A stretch of 64,000 bases of DNA from JBQTHD01 sp052390275 (GTDB lineage: Bacteria; Actinomycetota; Acidimicrobiia; Acidimicrobiales; AC-14). Positions 32,459-40,983 of this stretch are shown piece by piece. The position numbers and the translations under genes were made by a program. The DNA lies in the NCBI GenBank assembly GCA_052390275.1, contig JBQTHD010000002.1, positions 62,001 to 126,000 on the forward strand, given 5' to 3'. The stretch's first letter is position 1; the number at the start of each line of letters is the position of its first letter. Below the pieces are notes generated by a model. The model searched no databases. It saw nothing but the letters and a program-made list of their open reading frames with translations, and was not told the origin of the DNA.

Positions 32459-33184
32459 TCAGGGCATGGTGGACAAAAGGTGGTGCTCCAGGCCGTCGGC
32501 CAGGGCGTGGAGGGCGTCGCGGCCCCGGCCGTCGTAGCACGAGCCGTGCATGATGGCCAGGGTTCGGGGGTCCAGGTCGGCGAGGCGGCGGATGGTGGGG
32601 GCGGTCGAGGGGGTCAGGCAGACGTCGCCGAACTGGTCGCTGGTCGCCAAGGACCTCTCCACCACGTCGTCGTCGCGCAATGCCGGCCCGGGGCCCAGGT
32701 GACCGAGCAGGTCGCCGCAGAGCAGGGTCCCTGTCACCTCCTCGTAGAGCACTCGCGAGTCCCAGCCGTGGGGAATGTGAGGGGTGTCGATATGGCGAAG
32801 CCGCTTGGTGCCGATGTCGAGCACGGAGCCGTCACCCATGGCCATGGGCAGGCGCAGGGCCATGTCGTTGAGCGACACCTCGCAGCCGATCGTCCCGTGC
32901 ATCACCTGGGCCGAGGGGGCCGCGGCCAGCCATTGATTCATGGCTCCCGCCTCGTCGGCCTCGAGATGGCCGAACCCGATCCAGCGAAGCCGCTCCGGGC
33001 GAACCACCCGGGAAGCGGCATGGGCCAGGTCGTCGAAGGTCGAGGCCAGGCCGCAGTGGTACAGGAGCGGTTGGTCGGCCTCCAGGATGAAGGAGTTGAC
33101 AGTCATGCCGTCGGGACCGATGTCGGGCAGCAGCAGGCTCAGGCGATACACGCCGTCGGCGATCTCATCGGTGGCGACCTTCAC
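32459..33184 (-). CDS. Metallo-beta-lactamase-fold protein of the flavodiiron (ODP) type
   Basis: 241 aa from GTG 33184. The metal motif reads GFGHLEADEAGAMNQWLAA, that is H-x-E-x-D as in the diiron centre of flavodiiron proteins rather than HxHxDH; later ligands are HGT (MHGTIG), LLCGDLLG and MHGSCYDGRG. No flavodoxin domain is attached. Proteins of this ODP class handle or sense O2 or NO. It lies 103 bp after grdA on the same strand, so it may belong to the reductase operon and protect or regulate it (inference). ATG 33256 would add 24 non-native residues. Confidence 0.8.
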   Translation of the reverse strand: MKVATDEIADGVYRLSLLLPDIGPDGMTVNSFILEADQPLLYHCGLASTFDDLAHAASRVVRPERLRWIGFGHLEADEAGAMNQWLAAAPSAQVMHGTIGCEVSLNDMALRLPMAMGDGSVLDIGTKRLRHIDTPHIPHGWDSRVLYEEVTGTLLCGDLLGHLGPGPALRDDDVVERSLATSDQFGDVCLTPSTAPTIRRLADLDPRTLAIMHGSCYDGRGRDALHALADGLEHHLLSTMP

Positions 33185-33287
33185 AGAGCGGCCCTGCAAC
33201 CGCGCTGGGCCCCGCCGGGTCCCCGACCGATGTGCCCACGCTCTCGAGGCACCCACCGACCAGTCCCGGTAGGTGCCAGGGGCAATT

Positions 33288-33746
33288 TCAGGCGGTGCGA
33301 CCCCGGAAGGACTCCACCGCCGCCACCAGGGCGGGGCTGTCGAGGATGTCGGCCATGACCCCGATCTGGGCTTCCCAAACTTCCGAAGGCACTAGGGCCT
33401 TCACTGCGTCGTCGAGGACGTGGTACACGTCGAGGCCCAACTGGACCCCGGCCAGGGCCCCTGCATAGGCCGGGTCTCCGAGAACCACCGTCTCGGCTGT
33501 TATCTCGGCAGCTTCGGGATCCGGAGCGCCGATCAGCACAACGATGTTCTCGGGACCGTGAGCCTCGGCCAGGCGAGCTATCGCCTCCTGGCTCTGCAGG
33601 TCCATGGCTCCCGAAGCCGTTCAGACGAAGCACTCGGTGGCCACAAAGGCCACGTGGGCTCCCGCGGCCTGGGCGCAGGCGGCGATGGCGGGTCCGGAGA
33701 TCCCGTCCCGCTCGCCCAGCGCTATTACCTGGCGGTTATCGAGCAT
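33288..33746 (-). CDS. grdA: Selenoprotein A of glycine/sarcosine/betaine reductase
   Basis: 152 residues including one selenocysteine. From ATG 33746: MLDNRQVIALGERDGISGPA, then TECFV, an in-frame TGA (33621-33623, residue 42), TASGAMDLQSQEAIARLAE, ENIVVLIGAPDPEAAEITAE, and GDPAYAGALAGVQLGLDVYHV. The CFVU(T/A)A-GAMDLE context is exactly the GrdA selenocysteine site, and the sequence on both sides of the TGA is family-like, so this is a recoded codon and not a stop. GrdA carries the carboxymethyl group on selenium from protein B to protein C. The ATG immediately follows the thioredoxin stop (TGAATG). The 105 residues after the TGA also form a misleading shorter frame. Confidence 0.93.
33587..33618 (-). 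promoter_or_regulatory. Candidate bacterial SECIS hairpins in grdA
   Basis: Just 3' of the UGA two small hairpins can form: GGCT-loop-AGCC at +6 to +18 (33606-33618) and CCTG-loop-CAGG at +24 to +37 (33587-33600), counting U of UGA as +1. Bacterial SECIS elements lie immediately after the recoded UGA within the coding sequence. Which one SelB would bind cannot be told by eye. Confidence 0.4.
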
Positions 33747-34103
33747 TCAGCTGTTCACCCCCTGGTTGAGCCCGGCCAGGGTGGCTTCCACCCAGGCGGT
33801 GAGCTTGGATGCGGACAGGGCCGGGTCTGCTACCCGGGCCACCTCCGCCCCGTCGACGAACATCAAAAAGGCGGGGAGACCCATGACCTTCAACTCCATG
33901 CACAGCCGTCGGGCCTTGGGCGCCTCCAGCTTGATGACGGAGATCTCGGCGTTGGCCTCGGCCAGGGCTTCGACTGTGGGACCCAGGGCCAGGCATGGCT
34001 GGCATTGGGGGCCCCAGATGTCGACCAGCACCGTCCCTGTGGCGACCAGGTCACGAAAGTCTTCCTTGGTGGCTTCAACCACGGACGCCAAGCCGATCAC
34101 CAT
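33747..34103 (-). CDS. Thioredoxin of the reductase operon
   Basis: 118 aa. Thioredoxin fold with the active site in LVDIWGPQCQPCLALGPTVE (WGPxCxPC), then KVMGLPAFLMFVDG with the cis-proline. This variant motif with WGP resembles the dedicated thioredoxins encoded in clostridial glycine reductase operons, which re-reduce GrdA. ATG 34103 overlaps the grdC stop; the upstream in-frame region is grdC antisense to nothing conserved. Confidence 0.9.
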   Translation of the reverse strand: MVIGLASVVEATKEDFRDLVATGTVLVDIWGPQCQPCLALGPTVEALAEANAEISVIKLEAPKARRLCMELKVMGLPAFLMFVDGAEVARVADPALSASKLTAWVEATLAGLNQGVNS

Positions 34104-35557
34104 CCCTTCGGGTTGCGTTCCAGCAGCACGCTCATGCCGTCGGACAGTTGACACATCCGGCCCAGAAACAGGCTTCCCTTGGCCAGGAGCAGGACCCTAC
34201 CTGCATCGCCGGTGGTCAAACGGCTGACGGCGTGAGGGGCGTAGCACAGGGCCGAGGCCAGGTGGCCCTGGGTGGGGCTGTACCCGGGCATGCCCCTCTC
34301 GGCCACGAAGGTAGCGATGTCGGATCGCTCGATGTGGCCCTGCTGGGCGGCCAGGGCGGCGATGGTGCGGTAGTTGCGGTCGGGCACGTTGCCCGAACCC
34401 TGGGGCTCGGTTATCTCAGGGTTGTGCAACTCCGTGGCGTAGTCGTCGACGTCGGTCGCCGACAGTCCCAGGCGGATCACCGGCTCGATGGCCAGGGCGC
34501 TCATCACCTGGGGGGCGGCTCCGCCGGCTGAGACCTTGTGGCGTCCGACACTGTCGAGGCGGATGACCGGCGAGCGGCCGTCGTCGGCTTCCACCAGGGC
34601 GGCGGCCCCGCCCAGAACGTCCTCCATGATCGGCATCTCATGGCGGAGGTGGCCCTGGAACTTCATCCCCAGCTTGGCCAGCGAACCGCCGGCCACGATG
34701 GCCACCCGGCCGAACACCCCGGAGGTGACCAGGCTGGCGGCGATAACGGTGGCTGGGATGAAGGCGGCGCAGAAGTCCTTGACGTCGGCGCCCGACGCCC
34801 CACTGAGCCCGCAGACCTCAGCCACCGCCTTGGCCATGTTGCCACCGCCCCGCTGGTAGCGGTCGCCGATGGCCTCCTCGCCGCAGCCGATCACATAGTC
34901 GATGGAGGCCGGGTCCACACCGGTCTTTTCGATCAGGTGGGCCAGAGCCAGGCTGGCGGTGGCCTTGGCCGACAGGTTGTCGAACAGGACGGCGGCCGCC
35001 AGGGAGGGATCATCGGCCTGGGCGGTGCGGACCACCGCCAGGGGATCCCCTCCCCAGGGAGCGACCGTTACCGACCCGGGCGAGCCGGCCAGGGCGCCCA
35101 GGTCCCCGGCGGCTTTGGCCACCGCTTCGGTGGGCAGCAACTTGGCCAACGGGTGAGTCGCCAGGGATGCGCAGGCGCGGGCGGCAAGGGCCGGGTCCAA
35201 AGTCAACAGGTCGAAGTGGTCGACCGCGGCCATGAGGCCGAGGAACTCCTCCTCGCCCATGATCTCCCCGGCCGGGCCAAAGCGCGACCACCCCGGACGG
35301 TCCGCTGTCACCGCCGGTGCCGACCCCACGGGAACGAACCAGGGCCGCGGGCCGAGGTCCCGTGGGTGGATGGCGTTGATGTAGGCCTGGTGGGGCCCAT
35401 ATGCGGTGGCCTGGTCCAGATTGCGAAGCGATCGGGAGAAGGCTTGCGCGGTCTCGGGCTCGGCCGGCAGGACCCGACTGGGCTTGGACCCGTGGGCGGC
35501 AAAGTTGGGCACGTGGGCCAGCACCTGGGTGGCGGCCCGGAGCACGGCGGCGGTCAT
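34097..35557 (-). CDS. grdC: Glycine/sarcosine/betaine reductase complex component C, beta subunit
   Basis: 486 aa from ATG 35557, which has a GGAGG site 6 bp upstream. The thiolase-like GrdC pattern is seen in HVPNFAAHGSKPSR, DYVIGCGEEAIGDRYQRGGG, KDFCAAFIPATVIAASLVTSGVFG, VAIVAGGSLAKLGMKF, and ERGMPGYSPTQGHLASAL. Component C forms acetyl phosphate from the carboxymethyl group carried by GrdA. In clostridia it pairs with GrdD; no grdD is found in this window. Confidence 0.9.
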   Translation of the reverse strand: MTAAVLRAATQVLAHVPNFAAHGSKPSRVLPAEPETAQAFSRSLRNLDQATAYGPHQAYINAIHPRDLGPRPWFVPVGSAPAVTADRPGWSRFGPAGEIMGEEEFLGLMAAVDHFDLLTLDPALAARACASLATHPLAKLLPTEAVAKAAGDLGALAGSPGSVTVAPWGGDPLAVVRTAQADDPSLAAAVLFDNLSAKATASLALAHLIEKTGVDPASIDYVIGCGEEAIGDRYQRGGGNMAKAVAEVCGLSGASGADVKDFCAAFIPATVIAASLVTSGVFGRVAIVAGGSLAKLGMKFQGHLRHEMPIMEDVLGGAAALVEADDGRSPVIRLDSVGRHKVSAGGAAPQVMSALAIEPVIRLGLSATDVDDYATELHNPEITEPQGSGNVPDRNYRTIAALAAQQGHIERSDIATFVAERGMPGYSPTQGHLASALCYAPHAVSRLTTGDAGRVLLLAKGSLFLGRMCQLSDGMSVLLERNPKGW

Positions 35558-35660
35558 GGGCGGCCTCCGGGTGATCGGTCTGGCGACGGCCTGGGGTGAC
35601 GCGGCCAGCCCCGGGCCGCCGGCCGACGGGATGGTCGATGCAGGCACGGCCTGGGATCGG

Positions 35661-36989
35661 TCACGGTGTGAACACGGTCGGTTCGCTCACCGCAGTGGTG
35701 ACCGCCACCAGAGCGCCATTCAACAACCTGCGCCGCCAGGCCCGCTCCGCCTCGGGATCGAGCGAGGGGTCTCCGGCCGGATAGGGGATGCCCCGGGTGG
35801 GCACGACGCGAGGCGCCCCCACCCGCAGGGCGATGGACACCAGGTTGCACAAAAGGGCGGTGGGAATCCCGGCTCGCTCCAGTTCTTTGGCCAGCGTTGC
35901 CCCGCAACGCGTACCCGTGCCTCACGTGGCGGTGAGGATGGCGGCCCGAGCCTCGCTACGGCGCAGGTCGGCGGCCCACTCGATACCGAAACGGCGGGCA
36001 GAAGCCACCGCCGTGCCGTTCCCGGTGGTGACCAGGAACTCGCCGATGATCCCACCGATGACCCCCTCGGCCTCCAGGGCCCGGGCCGCGTCCAGGGGCA
36101 GGATGCGCATGGGGTCGGCGTTGGCCCAGGCGGTGGAGAAGCCGCCGTGAACCGACCGCCACTGACCGGGTTCCAGCCGGCCGAGGCCGTCGATGGAATA
36201 GCGCAACCACCTGGTGGCCCGGGCGGATTCCAACGAGCCGGGGTTGTCGTCGGGGACCAGGCCCCCCTCGGTGACCAGGGCCACGGTGGCCGAGGCCAGG
36301 TCCGTCACCGGTGGGGCCGGGGTGACCCGGTCGAAGCGGGGGACGGGGATCTCGGTGGCCTGGCGGTCGCCGGCGTGACGGGCCAGCGCCAGGTCGATGG
36401 CCCTGTTGGCGGCGTTGGCCTGGGCCAGACCGGTGAGCCGGGGAATGGCGCCGATACGTCCTTCGGCGGACCCGACCGCTTGGCCTGCGGTCAGGGCAAT
36501 GATGGCCGCGGTCAGGGTGCTGAGCGATTCGGCCATCCCCCGGGCTGTCTCTGTGCTCGCCACCACCACCGCCCCGGCGGCCTCGTCGAGACCCGGGTTG
36601 TCGGGGTGCATGGCCGCCAGCGAGTTGATCCCGGCTGCCGTCGCCGCGGCGGCCACCCGGGCGCAGGCCAGGCCGTAGCGACCGCTGGTGAAGGCCGGGC
36701 CCGCTATCACCAGGTCCGGTCGATGGGATCTGATGAGTTCGAGGATCTCGGCGACGGCCCCATCCTGGCCGGCGGCGTAGTCGTCCCCGCAGGACACGGT
36801 GGCCACGACTTCGATGGCCGACCCCTCCGGCGAGCCCGTGGCGCCCCCGGCCGCGTCCGCGGCCAGGAGTTGGGCGAGGCGCCGGCCGGGGCCGACCGGC
36901 CCCGCCGTGACGGTCGGCGGGTTGGCCGCTGCGTCCTCGCCGCCCACCCCGGTGAAGAACTGGTTGAGGTAGTGCACCACCCGGATCAC
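35661..36989 (-). CDS. grdB: Selenoprotein B (GrdB) of glycine/sarcosine/betaine reductase
   Basis: 442 residues including selenocysteine. GTG 36989 starts VIRVVHYLNQFFTGVGGEDAA, followed by TVSCGDDYAAGQ, PAFTSGRYGLACARVA, and near the UGA the stretch VTTGNGTAVASARRFG and AILTAT. The in-frame TGA (35922-35924, residue 356) is followed by GTGTRCGATLAKELERAGIP, then LCNLVSIALRVGAPRVVP and GIPYPAGDPSL. This is the family's Sec site; the usual UxxCxxC reads U-G-T-G-T-R-C, so the middle cysteine is Gly. Substrate-specific component B activates the amine substrate. Start overlaps the grdE stop (GTGA). Confidence 0.93.
35894..35910 (-). promoter_or_regulatory. Candidate SECIS hairpin in grdB
   Basis: A perfect 7-bp stem GCGTTGC / GCAACGC with a GGG loop starts 15 nt after the U of the recoded UGA (+15 to +31). 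Position, small loop and exposed G residues agree with bacterial SECIS elements. Confidence 0.6.
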
Positions 36990-38308
36990 GGCTGGGCCCC
37001 CGAGGATCCGATTGTCCCCGCCGCCCCCGGACCGGCGGTGAGGTGCCCCCATCCCATGGGGCTGAGGGAGGCGTAGATGACGGCCAGAGGCAGTTCCATG
37101 GCCTCGGTGGCCGGCCGACGAAGAAGGGCCAACTCGGCACCGCCGAGAACCCGGTCCATGGCTGGAAGGGCCAGTCGGTGGTCGTAGTTGCCCGACGAGA
37201 TCATGGCCACCGCCCGCTCAGGGGGGACCACCACCGGAGGGCCGGTTCCGTCGGGGCCGGACATCTCCGCAAAGATCCCGACGGCGGAGATCCCTCGATC
37301 CTCCAGAGCGTCCATCTTCAGTGCCATGTCCCCATCGGCGTTGCCCCCGCCCTCCTTGGTCACCACCACCGCCTGGAACCCGGCCCGGGCACACAGATCA
37401 GCGGCGGCCACCGACACCGCCTCCTTGCCGGTGGCATCCACCGGTTCGGGGCTGATGACCAGGCCGGCAAAGCGCAGGTCGTGGCCGTGGCGAGCCAGCA
37501 ACGCAGTCACCACCGGGTGGTTCTGGTGGATCCACGTGGGGTTCTTCAGAGACGGGTGGCCGAACTGCCCGCTGACCACCGCACCTGCGGCCACCTCGGC
37601 GGCGTCGAGGAGTTGGGGAGGACAACCGGCAAAACTGACGCCCCGGACGAAAACGTCCTTGAAGACCCCCTGGGTCTGCAGATTGGTGACCGCCCCCACC
37701 GCCGGGAGGTCCGATCTCTGCGGAGCAGCGTCGGGTTCGGGAGTCAGTCGATCGGAGTCGCCGGGTTGATCGATGGCGGCTTCGGCCAGGTGGGCGGCCA
37801 GCCCCAGGGCTCCCCGCCGAAGGGCGATGTCGACGGCCTCCCAGGTGGCCCCGGCGGCAGGGCTGAACTCGACGACCACGTTGGCTGTCGACCCCAGAGG
37901 CGACAGAGGTGCTGCCGGTCCGCACATGTCCACGACCGCCTCCTGAGCTCGGGGCAGATGGCCGGCCACCACGACCGCCGCCCCGGCCAGTCGATGGATG
38001 ACGGCGGGCGCGGGACAATCGGGTGGAGCCAGAAAGCCGGGGAAGACGCCGTGGCCCAACGGGGCGTCGGCCCGGGAACTTTCGGCTTCGCCGCATCGGG
38101 GCTCGACCGCGTCGAGAACCTTGACCAGGCGGGTGGAGTCGCCGGGATTGGCCGTCGATACCCGGACCCAGGCCAACGCCGGATCGGCCAGCAACTCGGC
38201 CGCCTGATCCTGGCCTACGGTGAGAACCTGGCCGGTCAGGGAGGTACGGGTTCCGATCTCGACCCGACCAACCGGGTGCGAGATCAGCACCGATCCGCCG
38301 GAAGCCAT
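36986..38308 (-). CDS. grdE: Reductase component B proprotein, alpha/beta subunits (GrdE/GrdG-like)
   Basis: 440 aa from ATG 38308 (MASGGSVLISHPVGRVEIG). GrdE-family parts: VGAVTNLQTQGVFKDVFVRG, NHPVVTALLARHGHDLRFAGLVI, VVVTKEGGGNADGDMALKMDALE, and ALPAMDRVLGG. In known GrdE-type proteins an Asn-Cys bond in the segment after SG is cleaved to give the beta subunit with a pyruvoyl group; here that segment reads VSGQFGHPSLKNPTWIHQNH with no cysteine, so the usual processing may not occur (alignment by memory). First gene of the operon, overlapping grdB by 4 bp. The annotation to glycine, sarcosine or betaine cannot be fixed. Confidence 0.85.
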   Translation of the reverse strand: MASGGSVLISHPVGRVEIGTRTSLTGQVLTVGQDQAAELLADPALAWVRVSTANPGDSTRLVKVLDAVEPRCGEAESSRADAPLGHGVFPGFLAPPDCPAPAVIHRLAGAAVVVAGHLPRAQEAVVDMCGPAAPLSPLGSTANVVVEFSPAAGATWEAVDIALRRGALGLAAHLAEAAIDQPGDSDRLTPEPDAAPQRSDLPAVGAVTNLQTQGVFKDVFVRGVSFAGCPPQLLDAAEVAAGAVVSGQFGHPSLKNPTWIHQNHPVVTALLARHGHDLRFAGLVISPEPVDATGKEAVSVAAADLCARAGFQAVVVTKEGGGNADGDMALKMDALEDRGISAVGIFAEMSGPDGTGPPVVVPPERAVAMISSGNYDHRLALPAMDRVLGGAELALLRRPATEAMELPLAVIYASLSPMGWGHLTAGPGAAGTIGSSGAQP

Positions 38309-38399
38309 GAACCGATACTTCCATCTCGCCGGCCAGGCCGGCCAAGCGGCCCGCGCAGGGCGCGAGCCGAGGAGACACCGACATGAGCCGGAACCGACC

Positions 38400-40088
38400 A
38401 TGAATGACCACGACGCCCCCGCCGGTGCCTCCCCGCCGGCAACCTCGATCGGCCAGGGTTCACCTGTCGTCCCGGCCAGCCCGCCCCCGCCCGCCGAAGC
38501 GTTGAGGGTCGAGGTGCAGGTGGTGGCCTCCGAGGAGGTCGGTCTGCGGGAGCGCACGGCACCGGTCCTGCGGTTGCCCGACGTGGCCCGCGACTTTCAG
38601 GACGCGGATCACTGGCTGGTCGGGTGGGACATCGCCAACAAGGTCGAGGGCCGGCCGTTCATGGCTTTCATCGCCGACACTGTCTCCGGGCGGATGACGG
38701 TGGTCGACGGGTTGATGGACGGCGTCGCCAGCGACGACTCGTTGTCCTACCTGCCGTTCGAACGGCCGCCGTCGGATGACGAGTTCTCCTGGGCTTGCAG
38801 GGTTCTGGCTGAGGATCTGGCCAGCACCTCCGCCGGTGTCGAGGTTGCCGGTATCGCCTCCCCCGGATTCCAGGCTCCGGGCGAATCTGTCTACCGGCCC
38901 TTCCCGCCCCTGGCCACCCGGCGGGCCGAGGATGGGTCGGTTACCCGCATGGTGGCGGTGGGTCTGCGATCGCCCGAAGGTCGCCACCGCATGGTGGCCG
39001 TGGAGGTGGGCACCGGGTACGTCCATGACCTCGGTCCCCGGGGTGACGGCGAGCCGGGAAGCGAGTTCGGGCTGGTTCCCGCCGACGGTGATGACCCGCC
39101 GGCCGGGTCCGGTCAGCGATTCCGGGTCAAGGTCCACGATGGCGAGGAAGTCCTGTGGGATCTGATCGTCGCCCGCCCGTCAGCTTCCAGCGGCCTGGCC
39201 GGATCGGGGGTGGAACTGGCGGAGGTCGACTTCGCCGGGGTTCGGGTTCTCGACCGGGCCCACGTTCCCATCGTCACCGTCGCTCCGGCTGAGGCCGACG
39301 GGCCGACCGTGCGGCTCTGGCTGCACGAGGAGGGTTCCTGCGACGCGCCGCCGGCCCAACCCGCCGACGACAACTCGGGTCTGCGCGAGCTTCAGGGGCG
39401 GCCCCCCGCCCCGTTCGAAGCCGGGGTGGACGGCGGCGGGTTTCGGGGCGTGACCCTGGCCGTCGACGGCCGGGACCTGGTCATCACCTCGGCCATGCGG
39501 GCCGGTGTCCACCGCCTGAGCCAAAGCTGGATCCTGGGGGCCGACGGGTCGGTCCAGGGGCGAATGGCCTGGGCCCCCGCCCTCCAGCCCGGTCCGGCGG
39601 TCCCGGTGGAGGTAACCGCGCACTGGCGCTTGGACTTCGACATCGCCGGTCCGGCCGACAACACCGTGCAGGAGTACAACCAGCCGCCGGTGCATGGCAC
39701 CGGCCCGTGGCACACGATCCGTTACGAGATGCGTCGGTCGGCCCGTCATCCCCTGGGATCGCCGGAGGCGGTCCGGAGATGGCGGGTCCGCAACCGTCGT
39801 TCGTCCCGCTCGTACACCTTGTCCCCCGGCCCACACGGCGGCGACGTGTGGTTGTTGCGCTACCACCACGGCGAGACCGACGACGGGCGGTCCTGGTCCA
39901 CCGGCTACCGCAGCGAGGCGGATCTGGACGCCTTGCTCACCGGGGAACCGCTCCACGGCGAGGACGTGGTCCTGTGGTGCTCGACCACCGCTCGGGGTGG
40001 GCCTGGGCCCACCGAGGCCATGGGGCCGGATCTGATCCCCGGCCAATGGAGCCGCTCGTCACCGCTGGCCGAACCCGAGCTTCTGTAA
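38400..40088 (+). CDS. Copper-amine-oxidase-like protein lacking catalytic residues
   Basis: 562 aa. The C-terminal half has the layout of copper amine oxidase (GVTLAVDGRDLVITSAMRAG, SQSWILGADGSVQGRMAWAP, AHWRLDFDIAGPADNTVQEYN) and the N-terminal part has FQDADHWLVGWDIANKVEGR. However the topaquinone precursor tyrosine motif (NYD/E) is replaced by GVH-type sequence and the Cu-binding HxH is AHW, so amine oxidase activity is unlikely. ATG 38400 was taken; ATG 38307 in the same frame overlaps the grdE start. It is transcribed divergently from the grd operon, which suggests a shared role or shared control. Family assignment is by pattern only. Confidence 0.6.
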   Translation: MNDHDAPAGASPPATSIGQGSPVVPASPPPPAEALRVEVQVVASEEVGLRERTAPVLRLPDVARDFQDADHWLVGWDIANKVEGRPFMAFIADTVSGRMTVVDGLMDGVASDDSLSYLPFERPPSDDEFSWACRVLAEDLASTSAGVEVAGIASPGFQAPGESVYRPFPPLATRRAEDGSVTRMVAVGLRSPEGRHRMVAVEVGTGYVHDLGPRGDGEPGSEFGLVPADGDDPPAGSGQRFRVKVHDGEEVLWDLIVARPSASSGLAGSGVELAEVDFAGVRVLDRAHVPIVTVAPAEADGPTVRLWLHEEGSCDAPPAQPADDNSGLRELQGRPPAPFEAGVDGGGFRGVTLAVDGRDLVITSAMRAGVHRLSQSWILGADGSVQGRMAWAPALQPGPAVPVEVTAHWRLDFDIAGPADNTVQEYNQPPVHGTGPWHTIRYEMRRSARHPLGSPEAVRRWRVRNRRSSRSYTLSPGPHGGDVWLLRYHHGETDDGRSWSTGYRSEADLDALLTGEPLHGEDVVLWCSTTARGGPGPTEAMGPDLIPGQWSRSSPLAEPELL

Positions 40089-40109
40089 GCCCGATCGGGT
40101 TGCGCCCGA

Positions 40110-40133
40110 CGAGAGGTCTGGCCTCGCCTCTCG
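40110..40133 (+). terminator. Hairpin after the amine-oxidase-like gene
   Basis: CGAGAGG / CCTCTCG stem of 7 bp with a 10-nt loop, 22 bp after the stop at 40088, followed by AT-richer sequence (ATATCAGAAATATC). Confidence 0.55.
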
Positions 40134-40318
40134 ATATCAGAAATATCCTGACGCCGGCTCCAAGCAGCGCGAGAATAATGCTGGGTGAGGGGCCGCTACG
40201 TTGCTCGCTCGTCGTGCCCAACTGGCCTGGTGGAGGCCCTGATAAGGGTGCCTTGACTCACTCGATTCTCTTCATCTCAAGGTCATCTTCGTAGCTCATT
40301 CACAGAAGGGTCACAGAT

Positions 40319-40555
40319 ATGAAACTGAAATTGCGTCGACTAACCCGATGCAGTGTCGACCGCGAGGCCATCGAGCGTCTGGCGTCAGAGGAGCTCGATC
40401 GTCAGGTGGCCCAGGGCAAGCCTCCGGCGCAGGAGTGGGACGGGTTGGACTACCCGGTGGACGCCGATACGGACCCGACCGCCGTGGCCGAGGCAGAGGC
40501 GAGCCCCGCGGCCGAGGCAGAGGTGACCGAGGAGCCACAGCCAATCCATTCATAG
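40319..40555 (+). CDS. Small acidic hypothetical protein
   Basis: 78 aa. The N-terminus is basic (KLKLRRLTRCSVDREAIERL) and the C-terminal half is very acidic and Ala/Glu-rich (AVAEAEASPAAEAEVTEE). ATG 40319 has an AGAAGGG site. The 184-bp AT-richer region upstream (40134-40318) has a TTGACT hexamer at 40254-40259 that could be a -35 element. It directly precedes a whiB gene. Family not recognised. Confidence 0.6.
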   Translation: MKLKLRRLTRCSVDREAIERLASEELDRQVAQGKPPAQEWDGLDYPVDADTDPTAVAEAEASPAAEAEVTEEPQPIHS

Positions 40556-40603
40556 AGGTCGGTTCGTTCGGAATGCCACGGGCGTCCCGGCGTTGGGAGA
40601 GCC

Positions 40604-40966
40604 ATGGCCACTGAGAGGCTCCTAGAGAGGCAACTGGCGGAGGCATCGGCCACCCAGTGGATGGCCGATGCCGCTTGTCGCGAGTCAGACGTCGCCTTGT
40701 TCTTCCCCGAACCCGGTCCCGGTTCCGACGTTTCCAGGGACGCCGCGGGGGCCGACGAGGCCCGGGCCGAGGCCGAAGCTCGAACACAAACCGCCAAGGC
40801 CATCTGCGCCGCCTGCCCGGTACGTCAGAAGTGCCTGGACTTTGCCCTCGTCACGCGGCAGGAGGATGGGATCTGGGGCGGGCTCGATGAGGCCGAGCGC
40901 CGCCGGTTCCGCCGCCGCCGCCAAGAGGCCGCCCGGGCCGCTCGCCGGCCAGGCCAGGCCGCCTGA
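40604..40966 (+). CDS. WhiB-family iron-sulfur regulator with loop insertion
   Basis: 120 aa. Cluster cysteines: DAACRESDVALFFPEPG, then AICAACPVRQKC; then the turn DGIWGGLDEAERRRFRRRR. Between the first and second cysteine an Ala/Glu-rich insert of about 25 residues lengthens the usual loop. The GIWGG motif is canonical, unlike the WhiB at 20093-20383 (GVWGA). Confidence 0.93.
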   Translation: MATERLLERQLAEASATQWMADAACRESDVALFFPEPGPGSDVSRDAAGADEARAEAEARTQTAKAICAACPVRQKCLDFALVTRQEDGIWGGLDEAERRRFRRRRQEAARAARRPGQAA

Positions 40967-40983
40967 GTCCGGGGCCTTCGAGT

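Noticed and set aside
33288..33605. A separate 105-residue gene in place of the grdA 3' part
   Set aside because: Family-like GrdA sequence continues upstream across the TGA to an ATG that abuts the thioredoxin stop; the shorter frame is an artefact of reading UGA as stop.
34538..35599. Long plus-strand open frame opposite grdC
   Set aside because: Gly/Arg/His-rich shadow of a high-GC gene; the minus strand encodes clear GrdC motifs.
35661..35852. A separate 63-residue gene downstream of grdB
   Set aside because: It is the C-terminal part of GrdB after the selenocysteine codon and has no ribosome site of its own.
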